The notes: generated by a model from the letters alone, not told the origin. Counted from the stretch's first letter, positions 1 to 10,065 are shown. The stretch is DNA of 64,000 nt from Prochlorococcus sp. AG-409-I11 (GCA_003215725.1 QCJX01000001.1:1-64000), one strand, 5' to 3'. A program made the numbers and translations.

Positions 1-55
1 TAATTAGCCTTTTTTCTGTTCAGGAAATAGCCGCTCGATCTGTGGAGTGTCCTAA

Positions 56-901
56 ATGAAATCTAATGCCAAACTTTTGTGGGATCAGACCTTCCCTTGC
101 TTAAGTTTAAGAGGTGAAAGTGTTAAAAATTTTTTACATGGACAAACAAGCGCTGATATTATGTCAACTGAAAAAGGTAGTTTTTTAAAAACTTGTTGGT
201 TGTCATCTACTGGAAGGGTTCGAGCAATTTTAGAAATTTTTTTATTAGAAGAAGGTGCAGATATAATTCTTTTAGCAGGAGATATTAATGACTTGGTAAA
301 TGGATTAGATCGTGTTATATTTCCCGCGGATTTAGTAGAGATCCAACCTCTTTCTTCGCAAAGAAGAGTTCAGGATATTTCTAATAAATTGTCATGGAAA
401 GATAGTGATTTTTCTTGGATTTCTTCTTGTCATAATTCGCTAGAAGAAGTCTATTCGAATTTTAATATTTCTACAGCTCAAGAATTTGAACTATGGAGAC
501 TTAAGCAAGGTTTTCCAATTGCAAAAGGTGAGTTAAATGGTCAGACAAATCCTTTTGAGCTTGGGTTGTCAGATATGATCAATCTCAACAAGGGATGTTA
601 CTTAGGACAAGAAACTGTCGCTAAATTATTCAATGCAGGATCGGTTAAACAACAACTTAAATACTTTGAATCAGATTGTAACTTAGTCCAAGGAAGTTTT
701 TTGTACCAAACTGATTCTGGATTTGATGCTAGTTCAAGAGCAGGCTTTGTTACCTCATCTTTTTCTAGTGATGGTAATAAAACGCATGGATTAGCTCTCG
801 TTAGAAGAAATTATCTTAACTGTAATGAGCTTTTTGTTGAAAAAAGTATGCAAGAAGTTCGATTATTTAAACCTTTAGGATTCTCAGACTTGCTTAATTA
901 A
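56..901 (+). CDS. ygfZ: YgfZ/GcvT-like folate-binding protein
   Basis: Member of the YgfZ/GcvT family, which in other bacteria uses tetrahydrofolate to help assemble or repair Fe-S clusters. The signature KGCYxGQE (NKGCYLGQET, about residue 180) is intact, including the conserved cysteine. At 281 residues it is slightly shorter than E. coli YgfZ. The ATG follows a GGAG at 43-46 with ordinary spacing. It points towards a RecB-like gene on the other strand and is not obviously in an operon. Family assignment is firm; the exact client proteins cannot be read from sequence. Confidence 0.88.
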   Translation: MKSNAKLLWDQTFPCLSLRGESVKNFLHGQTSADIMSTEKGSFLKTCWLSSTGRVRAILEIFLLEEGADIILLAGDINDLVNGLDRVIFPADLVEIQPLSSQRRVQDISNKLSWKDSDFSWISSCHNSLEEVYSNFNISTAQEFELWRLKQGFPIAKGELNGQTNPFELGLSDMINLNKGCYLGQETVAKLFNAGSVKQQLKYFESDCNLVQGSFLYQTDSGFDASSRAGFVTSSFSSDGNKTHGLALVRRNYLNCNELFVEKSMQEVRLFKPLGFSDLLN

Positions 902-935
902 CTAAAATAAAAAACTAACTTTAAACCACGATATT

Positions 936-2399
936 TCAATCTTTTTTTAAAAGCCATTTTGTGATTTCCCAAGTTGCAAGACAATCGTCCTGGTTGTATT
1001 TGAAGATTCTTTTTATGTTCTCAGAATTACCTCGTTGATTTTTCCCTAAACCTTTCCATTGCCTCCACCAAAGTAATGCATGTGGGCCATCTGAGCCAAC
1101 TTGTCGCCAGTTAAATCCTATCCAAGTCGCAACAGTTTTCAGGCTGTAACTGTTAATTGGTAACCTCCAATGTTTTCTTAAGCGATCATGCACATCGATT
1201 AACCTTTCTTTAAGAATCTTTATTGTTTCAGAACTCTCTCCTTGTCTTGCTGCCATGCGACAAAGAGATAAGGCTTCAGTCTCTCCATAGTGAAGAATTG
1301 GCCATGAGGCATATTTATTTATGATTGCTTTTATCCTTTTCCATGCAATAGCTTCGCCATGTTCGTAAAGAGTAAGAATTGGATGATAAATAGTTTTGTT
1401 TAACTCCTGAGAATTTTTTTCTTCACGATAAATTTTAACAAAACCATGCAGAAAGTCTTCATGAATATCGGGATCAGATTCAATGTCATAAACGAAGACT
1501 CCATCAGAGTTAGAAAGCTCCGGAAATATTGATTCTTGTTTGATTTTTTCAATAATTTGTTTAGCTTGAACCTTGGCTTGTGCAATAAGTTGAAAAGCAA
1601 CATCACTTTGTTGTTCTCCATTGCTTTGAAGTATCTTTTTGAGAAAATGATGATTTGTTTCTGCTAACTCATATAGATTATTTATTCCTATAGCTTTAAG
1701 CATTTCTCTTCGGTGTCCACCTATTCCACTTACTTCACTTAAATGACCTTTTGCCAATGCCTCTGCATTGCATAGGCCTCTCCAAGAACAAAGGGCACAT
1801 TTTTTACGGTTTGAAGTTAATGGAGGGCAATTACTTTGATTGAGAGTGTTATGTAACTGACTTAACGAATTTTGAAGTTGTTCTTTAAGCGCTTCCCTGA
1901 TCGATATTTGAGTTTTTTCTAGTCCTTTACTTGTTTGCGATATAACTAAACTGTTATTGACGTAAGCACCTTGTTCTTTCTCTAGTAATAGAGCTGTTAA
2001 AGCAAGACTTAGGCGAATTTCACGAGTAATTTTCTTACCTTGTCGAGCTAGTACAGGCCTGAATGCGAATTCTCCCCATCGACTTCTTCCTTTTATTTTT
2101 TGGAGTAGTGGGGGATGTGCTTCAACGGCGAAACCTTTTGTTGTAATTCCTTTAAGCCTTACACCCACCACACCAAGATATCCTTCTTGTAACGCTTTTT
2201 TTCCACTACCAGGTTGTTGAGTTATTAACGCTGCAAAACTCTTTTGCTGATGGTCTAATTGAAGTGTTCTATGGGCTGACCAAAGTCTTTTCGTTTCATC
2301 TCCATGAAGATCAAGCCAAGCTTTTCTCTTGCATCGGATCCAGTTTCTTAGTAACCGATCGGTGAGGATTGCGTTGTTACGAAAAGAGGAAGCCATCAT
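936..2399 (-). CDS. RecB-family nuclease/RNase H-like protein (TM0106 type)
   Basis: Resembles cyanobacterial TM0106/RecB-like proteins with a predicted nuclease fold followed by an RNase-H-like half. A cysteine cluster (CALCSWRGLC, near residue 200) looks like an Fe-S or zinc site. An HhH-like stretch follows (LSEVSGIGGHRREMLKAIGI). The C-terminal half has acidic residues typical of a DEDD exonuclease: VYDIESDPD near residue 303 and NQDDCLATWEI near the end. Two ATG codons in tandem (2399 and 2396) are both possible starts. Substrate and role are unknown. It is separated by about 50 bp from the divergent phosphomutase gene. Confidence 0.7.
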   Translation of the reverse strand: MMASSFRNNAILTDRLLRNWIRCKRKAWLDLHGDETKRLWSAHRTLQLDHQQKSFAALITQQPGSGKKALQEGYLGVVGVRLKGITTKGFAVEAHPPLLQKIKGRSRWGEFAFRPVLARQGKKITREIRLSLALTALLLEKEQGAYVNNSLVISQTSKGLEKTQISIREALKEQLQNSLSQLHNTLNQSNCPPLTSNRKKCALCSWRGLCNAEALAKGHLSEVSGIGGHRREMLKAIGINNLYELAETNHHFLKKILQSNGEQQSDVAFQLIAQAKVQAKQIIEKIKQESIFPELSNSDGVFVYDIESDPDIHEDFLHGFVKIYREEKNSQELNKTIYHPILTLYEHGEAIAWKRIKAIINKYASWPILHYGETEALSLCRMAARQGESSETIKILKERLIDVHDRLRKHWRLPINSYSLKTVATWIGFNWRQVGSDGPHALLWWRQWKGLGKNQRGNSENIKRIFKYNQDDCLATWEITKWLLKKD

Positions 2400-2449
2400 T
2401 TCAAATTAAGAGCCTTGTTTTTTCTCTCGAGTTGTCCTAACTCTTAGGA

Positions 2450-3907
2450 ATGCTCAAGACTTCACTACATTTAGTTCCAGAGCCTATTCAATTTGGCACA
2501 GATGGTTGGAGAGGTGTTTTAGGCGTTGACTTCACTTTGGATAGGCTGCTTAATGTTGCTATTGCTTCATCTCAAGAGTTAATTGCCCGCGCAGAAACGG
2601 GTTCAAGAAATAGAAAAATTATTATTGGATTTGATCGACGTTTTTTGGCCCCGGAGTTAGCCGAGGCCATTGCCTCAGCTGTTAGAGGTTGTGACCTTCA
2701 ACCTTTATTAGCTGAAACCCCAGTACCTACTCCTGCATGTAGTTGGGCTGTTGTTCAACACAATGCTTTAGGAGCCTTGGTTCTCACTGCCAGTCATAAC
2801 CCTCCTGAATGGTTAGGTTTAAAGATTAAGGGCCCTTTAGGGGCTTCTGTGGAAGGTGATTTTACAAAGGCAGTTGAAAGAAGACTTGCTGCAAGAGCAA
2901 TAACTGTTCCAATTAAAGGATTAACCAAAAGATTTGATTGTCGGAAGGAACATTTAGATGCTTTAAGTAAAAAATTTGATATTTCTGTCCTTACATTTGG
3001 TTTAAAAAAGATGAATCTTAGGGTCATTGTTGACCCTATGCATGGATCTGCTGCTGGTTGTATAGAGGAATTGTTTGGGCAATCTCAAAATCTTGTTCAG
3101 GAAATTCGTTCTAATAGAGATCCTTTGTTTGGCGGGAACCCTCCTGAGCCGTTGGCTCAATATCTTAATGAGCTAATCGATGCTGTTAAGGCCTCCTCTA
3201 ACGCTGGTCAGCCTGCTTTAGGATTGGTGTTTGATGGAGATGGAGACCGAATAGCCGCAGTAGATGAACAGGGAAGGTTTTGCAGTACTCAATTGTTATT
3301 GCCTTTACTTATAGACCATCTAGCAAGAGTCAGAAAGCTCCCAGGATGCATAGTCAAAACGGTAAGTGGTTCGGATTTGATGAGCTTGGTTGCGAAGGAT
3401 TTAGGGAGAGAAGTTATTGAATTACCTGTTGGATTTAAATATATAGCTTCTGAAATGCTTTGTAGAGAAGTTCTTATTGGTGGTGAAGAGTCAGGTGGTA
3501 TTGGATTTGGAAGACACATACCAGAAAGAGATGCTTTATATACCGCATTACTTTTGCTTGAGGCTTTGACTGAGGGAGGATTGCCTCTTGGAGCTAGGCT
3601 TGAGATGCTTCAAAATCGTTTCGGGCAAAGTCACTATGACAGGATTGACTTAAGACTTGCGGATATGCAATCTAGAAAAAAATTAGAAGGGTTACTTGTT
3701 AAAAACCCACCTTCGGCTGTTAATGGAATTCCTGTAAAAGATGTAGTAACTAAAGATGGCATAAAATTAATTTTAAATAAAAGTCATTGGGTGATGCTTA
3801 GGTTCTCAGGAACAGAACCTCTCTTAAGAATTTATTGCGAAGCTCCAACAGAAGATGAAGTCCAAAGAGGTCTTTTATGGGCAAAAAGAATCGCAGAGGA
3901 AATATGA
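2450..3907 (+). CDS. Phosphoglucomutase/phosphomannomutase family protein
   Basis: Alpha-D-phosphohexomutase, a cytosolic enzyme moving phosphate between C1 and C6 of a hexose. The N-terminal FGTDGWRG motif, the catalytic serine loop TASHNPPEW (about residue 115), the metal loop DGDGDRIAA (about residue 263), a sugar-binding GGEESGG and the phosphate-binding RFSGTEPLLRIY near the C-terminus are all present. Length (485 residues) is normal. The family covers glucosamine, mannose and glucose phosphates, so the substrate is not decided here. It overlaps the downstream rdgB by an ATGA junction, suggesting translational coupling. Confidence 0.88.
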   Translation: MLKTSLHLVPEPIQFGTDGWRGVLGVDFTLDRLLNVAIASSQELIARAETGSRNRKIIIGFDRRFLAPELAEAIASAVRGCDLQPLLAETPVPTPACSWAVVQHNALGALVLTASHNPPEWLGLKIKGPLGASVEGDFTKAVERRLAARAITVPIKGLTKRFDCRKEHLDALSKKFDISVLTFGLKKMNLRVIVDPMHGSAAGCIEELFGQSQNLVQEIRSNRDPLFGGNPPEPLAQYLNELIDAVKASSNAGQPALGLVFDGDGDRIAAVDEQGRFCSTQLLLPLLIDHLARVRKLPGCIVKTVSGSDLMSLVAKDLGREVIELPVGFKYIASEMLCREVLIGGEESGGIGFGRHIPERDALYTALLLLEALTEGGLPLGARLEMLQNRFGQSHYDRIDLRLADMQSRKKLEGLLVKNPPSAVNGIPVKDVVTKDGIKLILNKSHWVMLRFSGTEPLLRIYCEAPTEDEVQRGLLWAKRIAEEI

Positions 3908-4512
3908 ATATGGCATCAAGTGATTCTCAAAAGTTAATAGTAGTTGCAAGTATGAACAAGGGTAAAATAGACGAATTTAATCATTATTTAGAGTCCTTAC
4001 CTTTGAAACTTTTACCTCAACCAGAAGGTATAGTTATTACTGAAAATGGTAAAACCTTTTCTGAGAATGCTCGTATAAAAGCTCTTCAAGTATCTAATTT
4101 AACTGGTCAATGGGCGATAGCTGATGATTCAGGATTATGTGTAGATGCACTAAAAGGAGCACCTGGCATTTTTTCAGCTAGATATGCAAGTAATGATAAA
4201 GATAGAGTTTCTCGCTTATTAAAAGAGTTAGATTCATGTAGTAATCGTAGTGCTTATTTTTCTTCTGCTATTTGTATTGCAGCGCCTGAGAATAAAATTT
4301 TGCTAGAAGTTGAGGCTCAATGTAAGGGCTTGATCAGTCAATCTTCAAGAGGGAAGAATGGGTTTGGATATGACCCTATTTTTGAAGTGATAGGAACAGG
4401 CCTTACTTTTGCTGAAATGGAATCTAAGCAGAAGAGAATAGTTAGTCATCGAGGCAAAGCCTTTAAACTGCTAGAACCATCCTTGAAAGAATTATTGAAA
4501 AATAATAAATAA
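3904..4512 (+). CDS. rdgB: Non-canonical purine NTP pyrophosphatase (RdgB/HAM1)
   Basis: Hydrolyses ITP, dITP and XTP to monophosphates, keeping deaminated purines out of nucleic acids. Family marks are the N-terminal VASMNKGKIDEF (a variant of the usual T/S-x-N-x-x-K), DDSGLCVDALKGAPGIFSAR, and GFGYDPIF with a C-terminal SHRGKA. The ATG at 3904 overlaps the mutase stop codon (ATGA). The open frame extends upstream to 3877, but that would overlap the mutase gene by 31 bases. A second ATG lies at 3910. Tail-to-tail with the carotenoid oxygenase gene. Confidence 0.9.
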   Translation: MNMASSDSQKLIVVASMNKGKIDEFNHYLESLPLKLLPQPEGIVITENGKTFSENARIKALQVSNLTGQWAIADDSGLCVDALKGAPGIFSARYASNDKDRVSRLLKELDSCSNRSAYFSSAICIAAPENKILLEVEAQCKGLISQSSRGKNGFGYDPIFEVIGTGLTFAEMESKQKRIVSHRGKAFKLLEPSLKELLKNNK

Positions 4513-4547
4513 ACTCTTTATCCTTCATATTTATAAATTTTAACTAA

Positions 4548-6023
4548 TTAGCCAGCCCAACTTCCATGTAATCCATGAGGTATTCCTATCGGTAATTCGA
4601 GTCTTGCTTGTTCATCTAAAGTATTTGCCTTAAGAATTACAAGATCGCTTGCAACTCGTTCGCTATTCCATACCAAAACAACAATCCAACCATCATCTTC
4701 TGAATTTGAAGTTCTGCTAGGTATCATTAATGGCTCGCTAACAAATCCGCGAGGAAAAGCACTCCAAGAATATTTTTTGCCATTACTTAGATTTAACTTC
4801 TTGATAGCCTGTAGAGGTGCATTCCCAATTTCATTCTCAGCAGTGGCCATCCAACTATATTCAGCTCGGATACCTTGAAAATTAGGATTAACCATAGCAA
4901 ATTCACAACACTGATTACTTAATGTTTTTATTTTAATGTTTTGAGTATCAAGGTTAAATCGACATCTTTTAAGAATACCTTCTGGAATATTCTCAAAACT
5001 TATTTGACGAAAATCCTCATTAGGCTTTATTGATGGAAAGTCCTTGTAATATATACTTTCTAAGATGATTTCTGAACCTTCTTCCCATGCATTTAGATGA
5101 TGAAAAACAAAGCCTTCTGGTGCATTAAGTATTCTTGGGGATTGTCCTGAATAAGAACCACCTTCGCGAGGGATTAACCAAAGTTTTGATTGTTTACCTG
5201 GATTAGATGTTAAGCATTGAGCTGCTGATCTTTGGCCAATTAAAAAAGGTAATGGATTAAATGAGATAGCATTTTGTAAGAACAAAGACCAATTAGGTGT
5301 AATCGCAAAGTCATGTAGAAATGCAAACCCATCAAACCTATCTTTTCTTTCACTAATTAGTTTTCCATCATTATCAAATTCCATTAATCTAATAGTACTT
5401 TTAGGACCTGTATTGACTCCAAAAGTCACCATACGAGACGCTCCATAATGACCAGGATCAAATCGAGGATGAGCACTAAATGCTTCTCCAGGTTCAAGAA
5501 CTCCTTTTAAGTTGGATATGCCATATGTTTCTAAGGTTTGTGGATTGAGGGCATATGGGCTTGATGCTTCCCAAAGGGCTAGGAGTTCATTACCCAGTTT
5601 TACGACATTAGTATTTGCAATATTTTTGAGACGCAAATCAAAGGCGTTGGCCAAGAGCCCTCCTCTTTTTTGGGTTCCAAATACACCTCTATAAAGAAAT
5701 TTTCCTGCTTTCTCCTCTTCTTCCCACTCCTTAGTACGAACAAATCGGTTGCTAAACCTAACTTCGCCATTCTCAAATTGCATTGAAACCACCATTCCAT
5801 CTCCATCAAATGGATGATGCACCCACTGACCATTCCGTTCTAAACGTCCTGGTCCATTGCGATAAAAAACTCCTGACAGCTCCCTTGGTACTTCTCCGCT
5901 AACTATTTTTAGCTCTATATTGCTCAGCTCTTTTTCAACGTTGCAGTAGGAACTAGCCCAATCTTCTTTGTTGAAGAGTTCAAGAGCCTTGCTTGCTGAC
6001 TTGTTCAAGGCAGATTGAGTCAC
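4548..6023 (-). CDS. Carotenoid cleavage oxygenase (retinal pigment epithelial membrane protein family)
   Basis: Non-haem iron oxygenase that cleaves carotenoids or apocarotenoids. Candidates for the four iron-ligand histidines occur in the usual places: the HPRFDPGHYGA segment, FLHDFAI, VFHHLNAW and the C-terminal GIPHGLHGSW. The N-terminal YRNGPGRLE is also characteristic. Length (491 residues) matches cyanobacterial apocarotenoid oxygenases. Whether it makes retinal, zeaxanthin fragments or something else cannot be told. Convergent with rdgB. Confidence 0.85.
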   Translation of the reverse strand: MTQSALNKSASKALELFNKEDWASSYCNVEKELSNIELKIVSGEVPRELSGVFYRNGPGRLERNGQWVHHPFDGDGMVVSMQFENGEVRFSNRFVRTKEWEEEEKAGKFLYRGVFGTQKRGGLLANAFDLRLKNIANTNVVKLGNELLALWEASSPYALNPQTLETYGISNLKGVLEPGEAFSAHPRFDPGHYGASRMVTFGVNTGPKSTIRLMEFDNDGKLISERKDRFDGFAFLHDFAITPNWSLFLQNAISFNPLPFLIGQRSAAQCLTSNPGKQSKLWLIPREGGSYSGQSPRILNAPEGFVFHHLNAWEEGSEIILESIYYKDFPSIKPNEDFRQISFENIPEGILKRCRFNLDTQNIKIKTLSNQCCEFAMVNPNFQGIRAEYSWMATAENEIGNAPLQAIKKLNLSNGKKYSWSAFPRGFVSEPLMIPSRTSNSEDDGWIVVLVWNSERVASDLVILKANTLDEQARLELPIGIPHGLHGSWAG

Positions 6024-6106
6024 AGCTTTGATGAGAGGAGCTAGTTAATAATCTCTAAAACATGTCTTAACTGCGAGTCAAATTATGGTTGAGAGACTTA
6101 AGAATA

Positions 6107-6727
6107 TTAATTTGTAAAGTCACCAGCCTGTTCTAATACCCCTTTACTACTGGGAATAGTATCTGTTCTCCGTGGGTCAAATTCGATTGCCATTCTTAGT
6201 GATCTTGCAAAAGCTTTAAAACATGCTTCCACAATATGGTGTGAATTCTTCCCATTTAATTGGAGAATATGCAAAGTAAGCCCACTATTGTTCACCATTG
6301 CTATAAAGAATTCCTTTACTAACTCTGTTTCATAGCTTCCAATTCTTTGTGAAGGGATTTCAAGCTCAAAATTTAAATGAGGTCGCCCTGAGCAATCAAG
6401 TGCAACTTGTACCAAGGCTTCGTCTAAAGGCGCTACAAAATGACCAAAACGATTAATCCCTCTTCGATCTCCAAGTGCTTTAGATAAAGCTTGCCCAATT
6501 GCAATTCCTATATCTTCATTGGAGTGATGGTCATCAATATGAGTATCACCTTTTGCCATTACTTCAAGGTCAAAAAGCCCATGACTTGAAAGCTGATGGA
6601 GCATGTGATCAAGAAAGGCAACACCAGTTTTTACATTGCATTTTCCATTGCCATCAAGTCCTAGGCGAACTTTCACATCCGTTTCTCCTGTTATTCGATG
6701 TACTTCTCCTATTCGTATTGAAGTCAT
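6107..6727 (-). CDS. hisB: Imidazoleglycerol-phosphate dehydratase
   Basis: Sixth step of histidine synthesis, dehydrating imidazoleglycerol phosphate to imidazoleacetol phosphate. The metal-binding motifs [22 protein letters not shown] and the later [15 protein letters not shown] are all intact, as in single-domain bacterial HisB. The chosen ATG (6727) gives 206 residues and starts 13 bases past the fabI stop. Upstream in-frame ATGs at 6751 and 6769 would overlap fabI, so they are less likely. It follows fabI on the same strand, so the two may be co-transcribed although their pathways are unrelated. Confidence 0.92.
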   Translation of the reverse strand: MTSIRIGEVHRITGETDVKVRLGLDGNGKCNVKTGVAFLDHMLHQLSSHGLFDLEVMAKGDTHIDDHHSNEDIGIAIGQALSKALGDRRGINRFGHFVAPLDEALVQVALDCSGRPHLNFELEIPSQRIGSYETELVKEFFIAMVNNSGLTLHILQLNGKNSHHIVEACFKAFARSLRMAIEFDPRRTDTIPSSKGVLEQAGDFTN

Positions 6728-6740
6728 TAGTTTTTGTGAA

Positions 6741-7523
6741 TTACATTCCATTAATGCAATAACCGGCATCTACGTAAATGGTTTGACCTGAAATGCCGCT
6801 GGAGAGATTACTGAGCAAGAATGCTGCAGTATTCCCAACTTCTGTTTGGGTGACTGTCCTTCGCAAAGGAGCTTTCTCTTCAACATTGTGAATCATATCG
6901 AGGATGCCTCCAATGGCTGAACTTGCCAAGGTTCTGATAGGACCAGCGCTAATCGCATTTACTCGAACTTGCTTGTCCGGACCAAGTTCTGCAGAGAGAT
7001 ATCTAACAGATGCCTCAAGGGCTGCTTTCGCAACTCCCATCACGTTGTAATTGGGGATTGCTCTATCTGCGCCTAAATAAGTCAACGTAACTACTCCAGC
7101 ACCTTCACTAAAAAGAGGCTTTGCTTCTTTGCATAATGGTGCAAGTGAATAAGCACTTATCTCTAGGGCTCGTAAGAATCCTTCGGAGCTTGTAGCACTG
7201 TAATCACCTATTAGTTCTTCTTTGCCTGCAAAAGCAAGGCAATGAACGAGACCATCGAGATGACCCCATTTTTCCTTGATCTCGTCAAAAACTGCTTTTA
7301 TTTGCATACTATCTTGAACATTTAAAGGTAAGAAAAGGCTTGGATTGAGGGGAGAAGTAAGTTCTCTTACTTTCCCTTCAAAACGACCTTTCTCGTCTGG
7401 CAAATAAGTTATGCCTAATTCTGCCCCAGCAGCGTTTAATTGTTGGGCAATCCCCCAGGCAATAGAACGACTGTTAGCTATTCCTGTGACCAGGATCCTC
7501 TTGCCACTTAGATCGAGAAGCAT
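6741..7523 (-). CDS. fabI: Enoyl-[acyl-carrier-protein] reductase (NADH)
   Basis: Catalyses the last reduction of each fatty acid elongation cycle. The sequence shows the FabI variant of the SDR fold: [15 protein letters not shown] for dinucleotide binding, and the YNVMGVAK segment with the Tyr-x6-Lys spacing of FabI. The C-terminus [18 protein letters not shown] is typical. At 260 residues it is full length. It is upstream of hisB on the same strand. Confidence 0.95.
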   Translation of the reverse strand: MLLDLSGKRILVTGIANSRSIAWGIAQQLNAAGAELGITYLPDEKGRFEGKVRELTSPLNPSLFLPLNVQDSMQIKAVFDEIKEKWGHLDGLVHCLAFAGKEELIGDYSATSSEGFLRALEISAYSLAPLCKEAKPLFSEGAGVVTLTYLGADRAIPNYNVMGVAKAALEASVRYLSAELGPDKQVRVNAISAGPIRTLASSAIGGILDMIHNVEEKAPLRRTVTQTEVGNTAAFLLSNLSSGISGQTIYVDAGYCINGM

Positions 7524-7644
7524 CTGAACAAATTACTTAGATTATTTTGTTGATTCTCTCCTATACAGTGCACTTATTCTTAAAAGGTCTTGATATTGCT
7601 AACACTAGATACTGAATGTAGATGGAGGAGATGGATCTAAATCC

Positions 7645-8253
7645 ATGGTTCGCACTAATTCGACAATGCTTCCCTTAGGTACCAAGTTGCCGAAATTTGA
7701 TTTGGCCTATGTAACAAGCAAGACTCTTGTTGGTGATATTAAACCTGAAGACTTGGCCAGAAAAACTAATAATAATATATCCAAATGTTCAGTACTTGTA
7801 ATGGTACTATGCGCCCATTGTCCTTTTGTAAAGCATATTGAAAAAACTTTAACTTTGTTAGATAATGATTATAGAAATAAGCTTCAAATCCTTGCAGTAG
7901 CAAGTAATAGTTTGCTTACTCATCCGCAAGACTCCCCTCATAAGCTTGTGATGCAATTAAGGGCCAATGGCTGGAGTTTCCCTTATTTATTGGACCTTGA
8001 TCAGAGCTTTGCTAAAGAGCTAAGGGCGGCTTGTACTCCGGATTTTTTTCTTTTTGGTTCTGATGATCATTTATTGAAATATAGAGGGCAACTTGATGGC
8101 AGTCGTCCCGGTAATGATGTCCCATCGACTGGGGAAGATTTACGGGCTTCTTTGGATGCTGTTTTGAATGGAAAAGAAGTTTCTATTCTTCAAAAACCTT
8201 CAATTGGATGCAATATCAAATGGCACCCAGGTAATGAACCGTCTTGGTTTTAA
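7645..8253 (+). CDS. Thioredoxin-fold (redoxin/AhpC-TSA) protein
   Basis: A thioredoxin-like protein of the redoxin group. The segment VLCAHCPFVKHIEKTL (about residue 55-70) places a CxxC in the active-site position, and the C-terminal DGSRPGNDVP is a common feature of this cyanobacterial family. Length is 202 residues with no signal peptide, so cytosolic. A GGAGGAG tract lies about 14 bases upstream of the ATG, with a small ATGGAT/ATCCAT hairpin between them. The electron partner is not known. Confidence 0.75.
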   Translation: MVRTNSTMLPLGTKLPKFDLAYVTSKTLVGDIKPEDLARKTNNNISKCSVLVMVLCAHCPFVKHIEKTLTLLDNDYRNKLQILAVASNSLLTHPQDSPHKLVMQLRANGWSFPYLLDLDQSFAKELRAACTPDFFLFGSDDHLLKYRGQLDGSRPGNDVPSTGEDLRASLDAVLNGKEVSILQKPSIGCNIKWHPGNEPSWF

Positions 8254-8309
8254 GGATTAATGAGTATGAAATTTAAAACACAGTTACTTCAGGCCTTAGG
8301 GTGCCTTGC

Positions 8310-9500
8310 ATGAAGGTTCCTCCCTTTAGCTTAAATGAACAGCTGTCCGAAATCGGAGCAGAACTTGATGCTGCTGTTTTAAGGGTTTTGCACAGTGGTT
8401 ATTACATTGGTGGAGAGGAGGTTTTGTCTTTTGAGAAAAGCTTTGCAAAAAGTGTTGGGGTTTCATATTCGGTTAGTTGTAATAGCGGAACAGATGCCCT
8501 AATACTTGCTCTTCGGGCGTTGGAAATTGGTCCTGGAGATGAGGTAATAACTACTTCGTTTAGTTTTTTTGCAACTGCAGAAGCTATAAGTAACGTTGGA
8601 GCGACGCCTGTATTTGTAGAAGTTGACCCAAAAAATTATTTAATCGATCTAAATAAAATTGAAGAGGCGATAAATTCATCGACAAAAGCAATATTACCTG
8701 TGCATCTTTTTGGTTGTCCTGTCAACATGCACAAACTTATGGAGATTGCAAAGAAAAATGGTTTAAAAGTGATTGAAGATTGTGCTCAAGCCAGTGGTGC
8801 TGAATGGGAAGGGAAACCAGTTGGTAGTTGGGGAGATGTTGGTTGTTTTAGTTTTTTCCCCACTAAAAATCTTGGTGCTGCTGGAGATGCTGGTGCAGCT
8901 ACCACTCAAAATATTGATTTAGCAAAAAGGATGAGAGAGCTTTCTGTTCATGGGATGCCTAAGCGTTATTTTCATGATCAGATTGGATATAACAGTCGAC
9001 TAGATGCTTTACAGGCAGCGATTTTGAACGTGAAACTAAGTAAACTTTCAGAGTGGGTTGAACGACGTCAAAAGATTGCATTTAGATACCATAATCTTTT
9101 AAAAAACTTGCCTGGATTGGAGGTTCCTTTTTTTAATAGCAATTTAAATATGAAGCATGCTTGGAATCAATTCGTAGTAAGGGTTAAAGAAGATGCAATT
9201 AATACTCTTCCTAAAGATAAAAAGTCTGCTGCACTTTCTATGCAAGCTATTAATAATAGTTCTTCAAGAGATTTGCTAAAAGCAATACTTCAAAGTCAAG
9301 GAGTTAATACAATCATCTATTATCCAATCCCTATTCATCTTCAACCTGCTTACAAGCATTTTGGCTATAAAGTTGGAAGCTTGCCATTAACAGAGAGACT
9401 ATGTCGGGAAGTCTTGAGTCTCCCTATATATCCTGAACTTACGGAGGATGCTCAGGTTTATGTTTCAGAGCAAGTTTATAAATTTTTTGATCAGATTTAA
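8310..9500 (+). CDS. DegT/DnrJ/EryC1/StrS sugar aminotransferase
   Basis: PLP-dependent aminotransferase of the nucleotide-sugar type. The lysine that binds PLP is in SFFPTKNLGAAGDAG (about residue 190), preceded by the usual EDCAQASGA. Substrate-binding elements near ILPVHLFG and HAWNQFVVRV fit the family, which usually aminates keto sugars for surface glycans. Its stop lies one base from the convergent NUDIX gene's stop. The ATG at 8310 is chosen because AGGG sits 8 bases upstream; a GTG at 8301 is in frame. Confidence 0.85.
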   Translation: MKVPPFSLNEQLSEIGAELDAAVLRVLHSGYYIGGEEVLSFEKSFAKSVGVSYSVSCNSGTDALILALRALEIGPGDEVITTSFSFFATAEAISNVGATPVFVEVDPKNYLIDLNKIEEAINSSTKAILPVHLFGCPVNMHKLMEIAKKNGLKVIEDCAQASGAEWEGKPVGSWGDVGCFSFFPTKNLGAAGDAGAATTQNIDLAKRMRELSVHGMPKRYFHDQIGYNSRLDALQAAILNVKLSKLSEWVERRQKIAFRYHNLLKNLPGLEVPFFNSNLNMKHAWNQFVVRVKEDAINTLPKDKKSAALSMQAINNSSSRDLLKAILQSQGVNTIIYYPIPIHLQPAYKHFGYKVGSLPLTERLCREVLSLPIYPELTEDAQVYVSEQVYKFFDQI

Positions 9501-9501
9501 T

Positions 9502-10065
9502 TTATTTGTCTTTTATTAACTGACATGCTCTATACCAAGCTGTGATGCTTTTACCATCTAAAGCTTCATTCCCACTTGATAAGGCCTTATCAAGTTCTTC
9601 TTTGGAGTAATGAAGGATTTCAAGGTCTTCATCTTCATCTCCTTCTGGCTTGTTAATGATTTGGTTTAGATCTCGAGCAAGAAATAGATGAATTATTTCA
9701 TCTGAATATCCTGGACATGGGAGCATTTCACCTAGGAAGTCCCATTGCTTGGCTTCGTATCCTGCTTCTTCAGCTAATTCTCTTTTCATTGCAGTTAACG
9801 GATCTTCTCCTTTTTCTAATGTTCCGGCAGGGAACTCAAGTATTCGCCTTGAGACGGCAAAACGATATTGGCGCAATATCACTATTTGACCATCATTATC
9901 TATTGGTACTGCAAGGGCTGCTCCTGGATGTCGTATGACTCCGAAAGTTCCTTTAATACCTATTGGAAGTTGAATGTGGTTGACTTCGAATTTGATTTTT
10001 CTTGCATCTAGCGATGCTTTGGTTTCTAAATGAAGGGATGGTTCTATGGGAGAGAGAGGAACCAT
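9502..10065 (-). CDS. NUDIX hydrolase (ADP-ribose pyrophosphatase-like)
   Basis: Carries a complete Nudix box, GTLEKGEDPLTAMKRELAEEAGY, fitting Gx5Ex7REUxEEx(G/A). The flanking FPAG and PCPGYSDE motifs resemble ADP-sugar pyrophosphatases. The chosen ATG at 10065 gives 187 residues. The open frame continues to 10167, but that extension is lysine-rich, lacks family similarity and overlaps folK by 29 bases. Preference for ADP-ribose is inferred from family, not shown. Confidence 0.82.
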   Translation of the reverse strand: MVPLSPIEPSLHLETKASLDARKIKFEVNHIQLPIGIKGTFGVIRHPGAALAVPIDNDGQIVILRQYRFAVSRRILEFPAGTLEKGEDPLTAMKRELAEEAGYEAKQWDFLGEMLPCPGYSDEIIHLFLARDLNQIINKPEGDEDEDLEILHYSKEELDKALSSGNEALDGKSITAWYRACQLIKDK

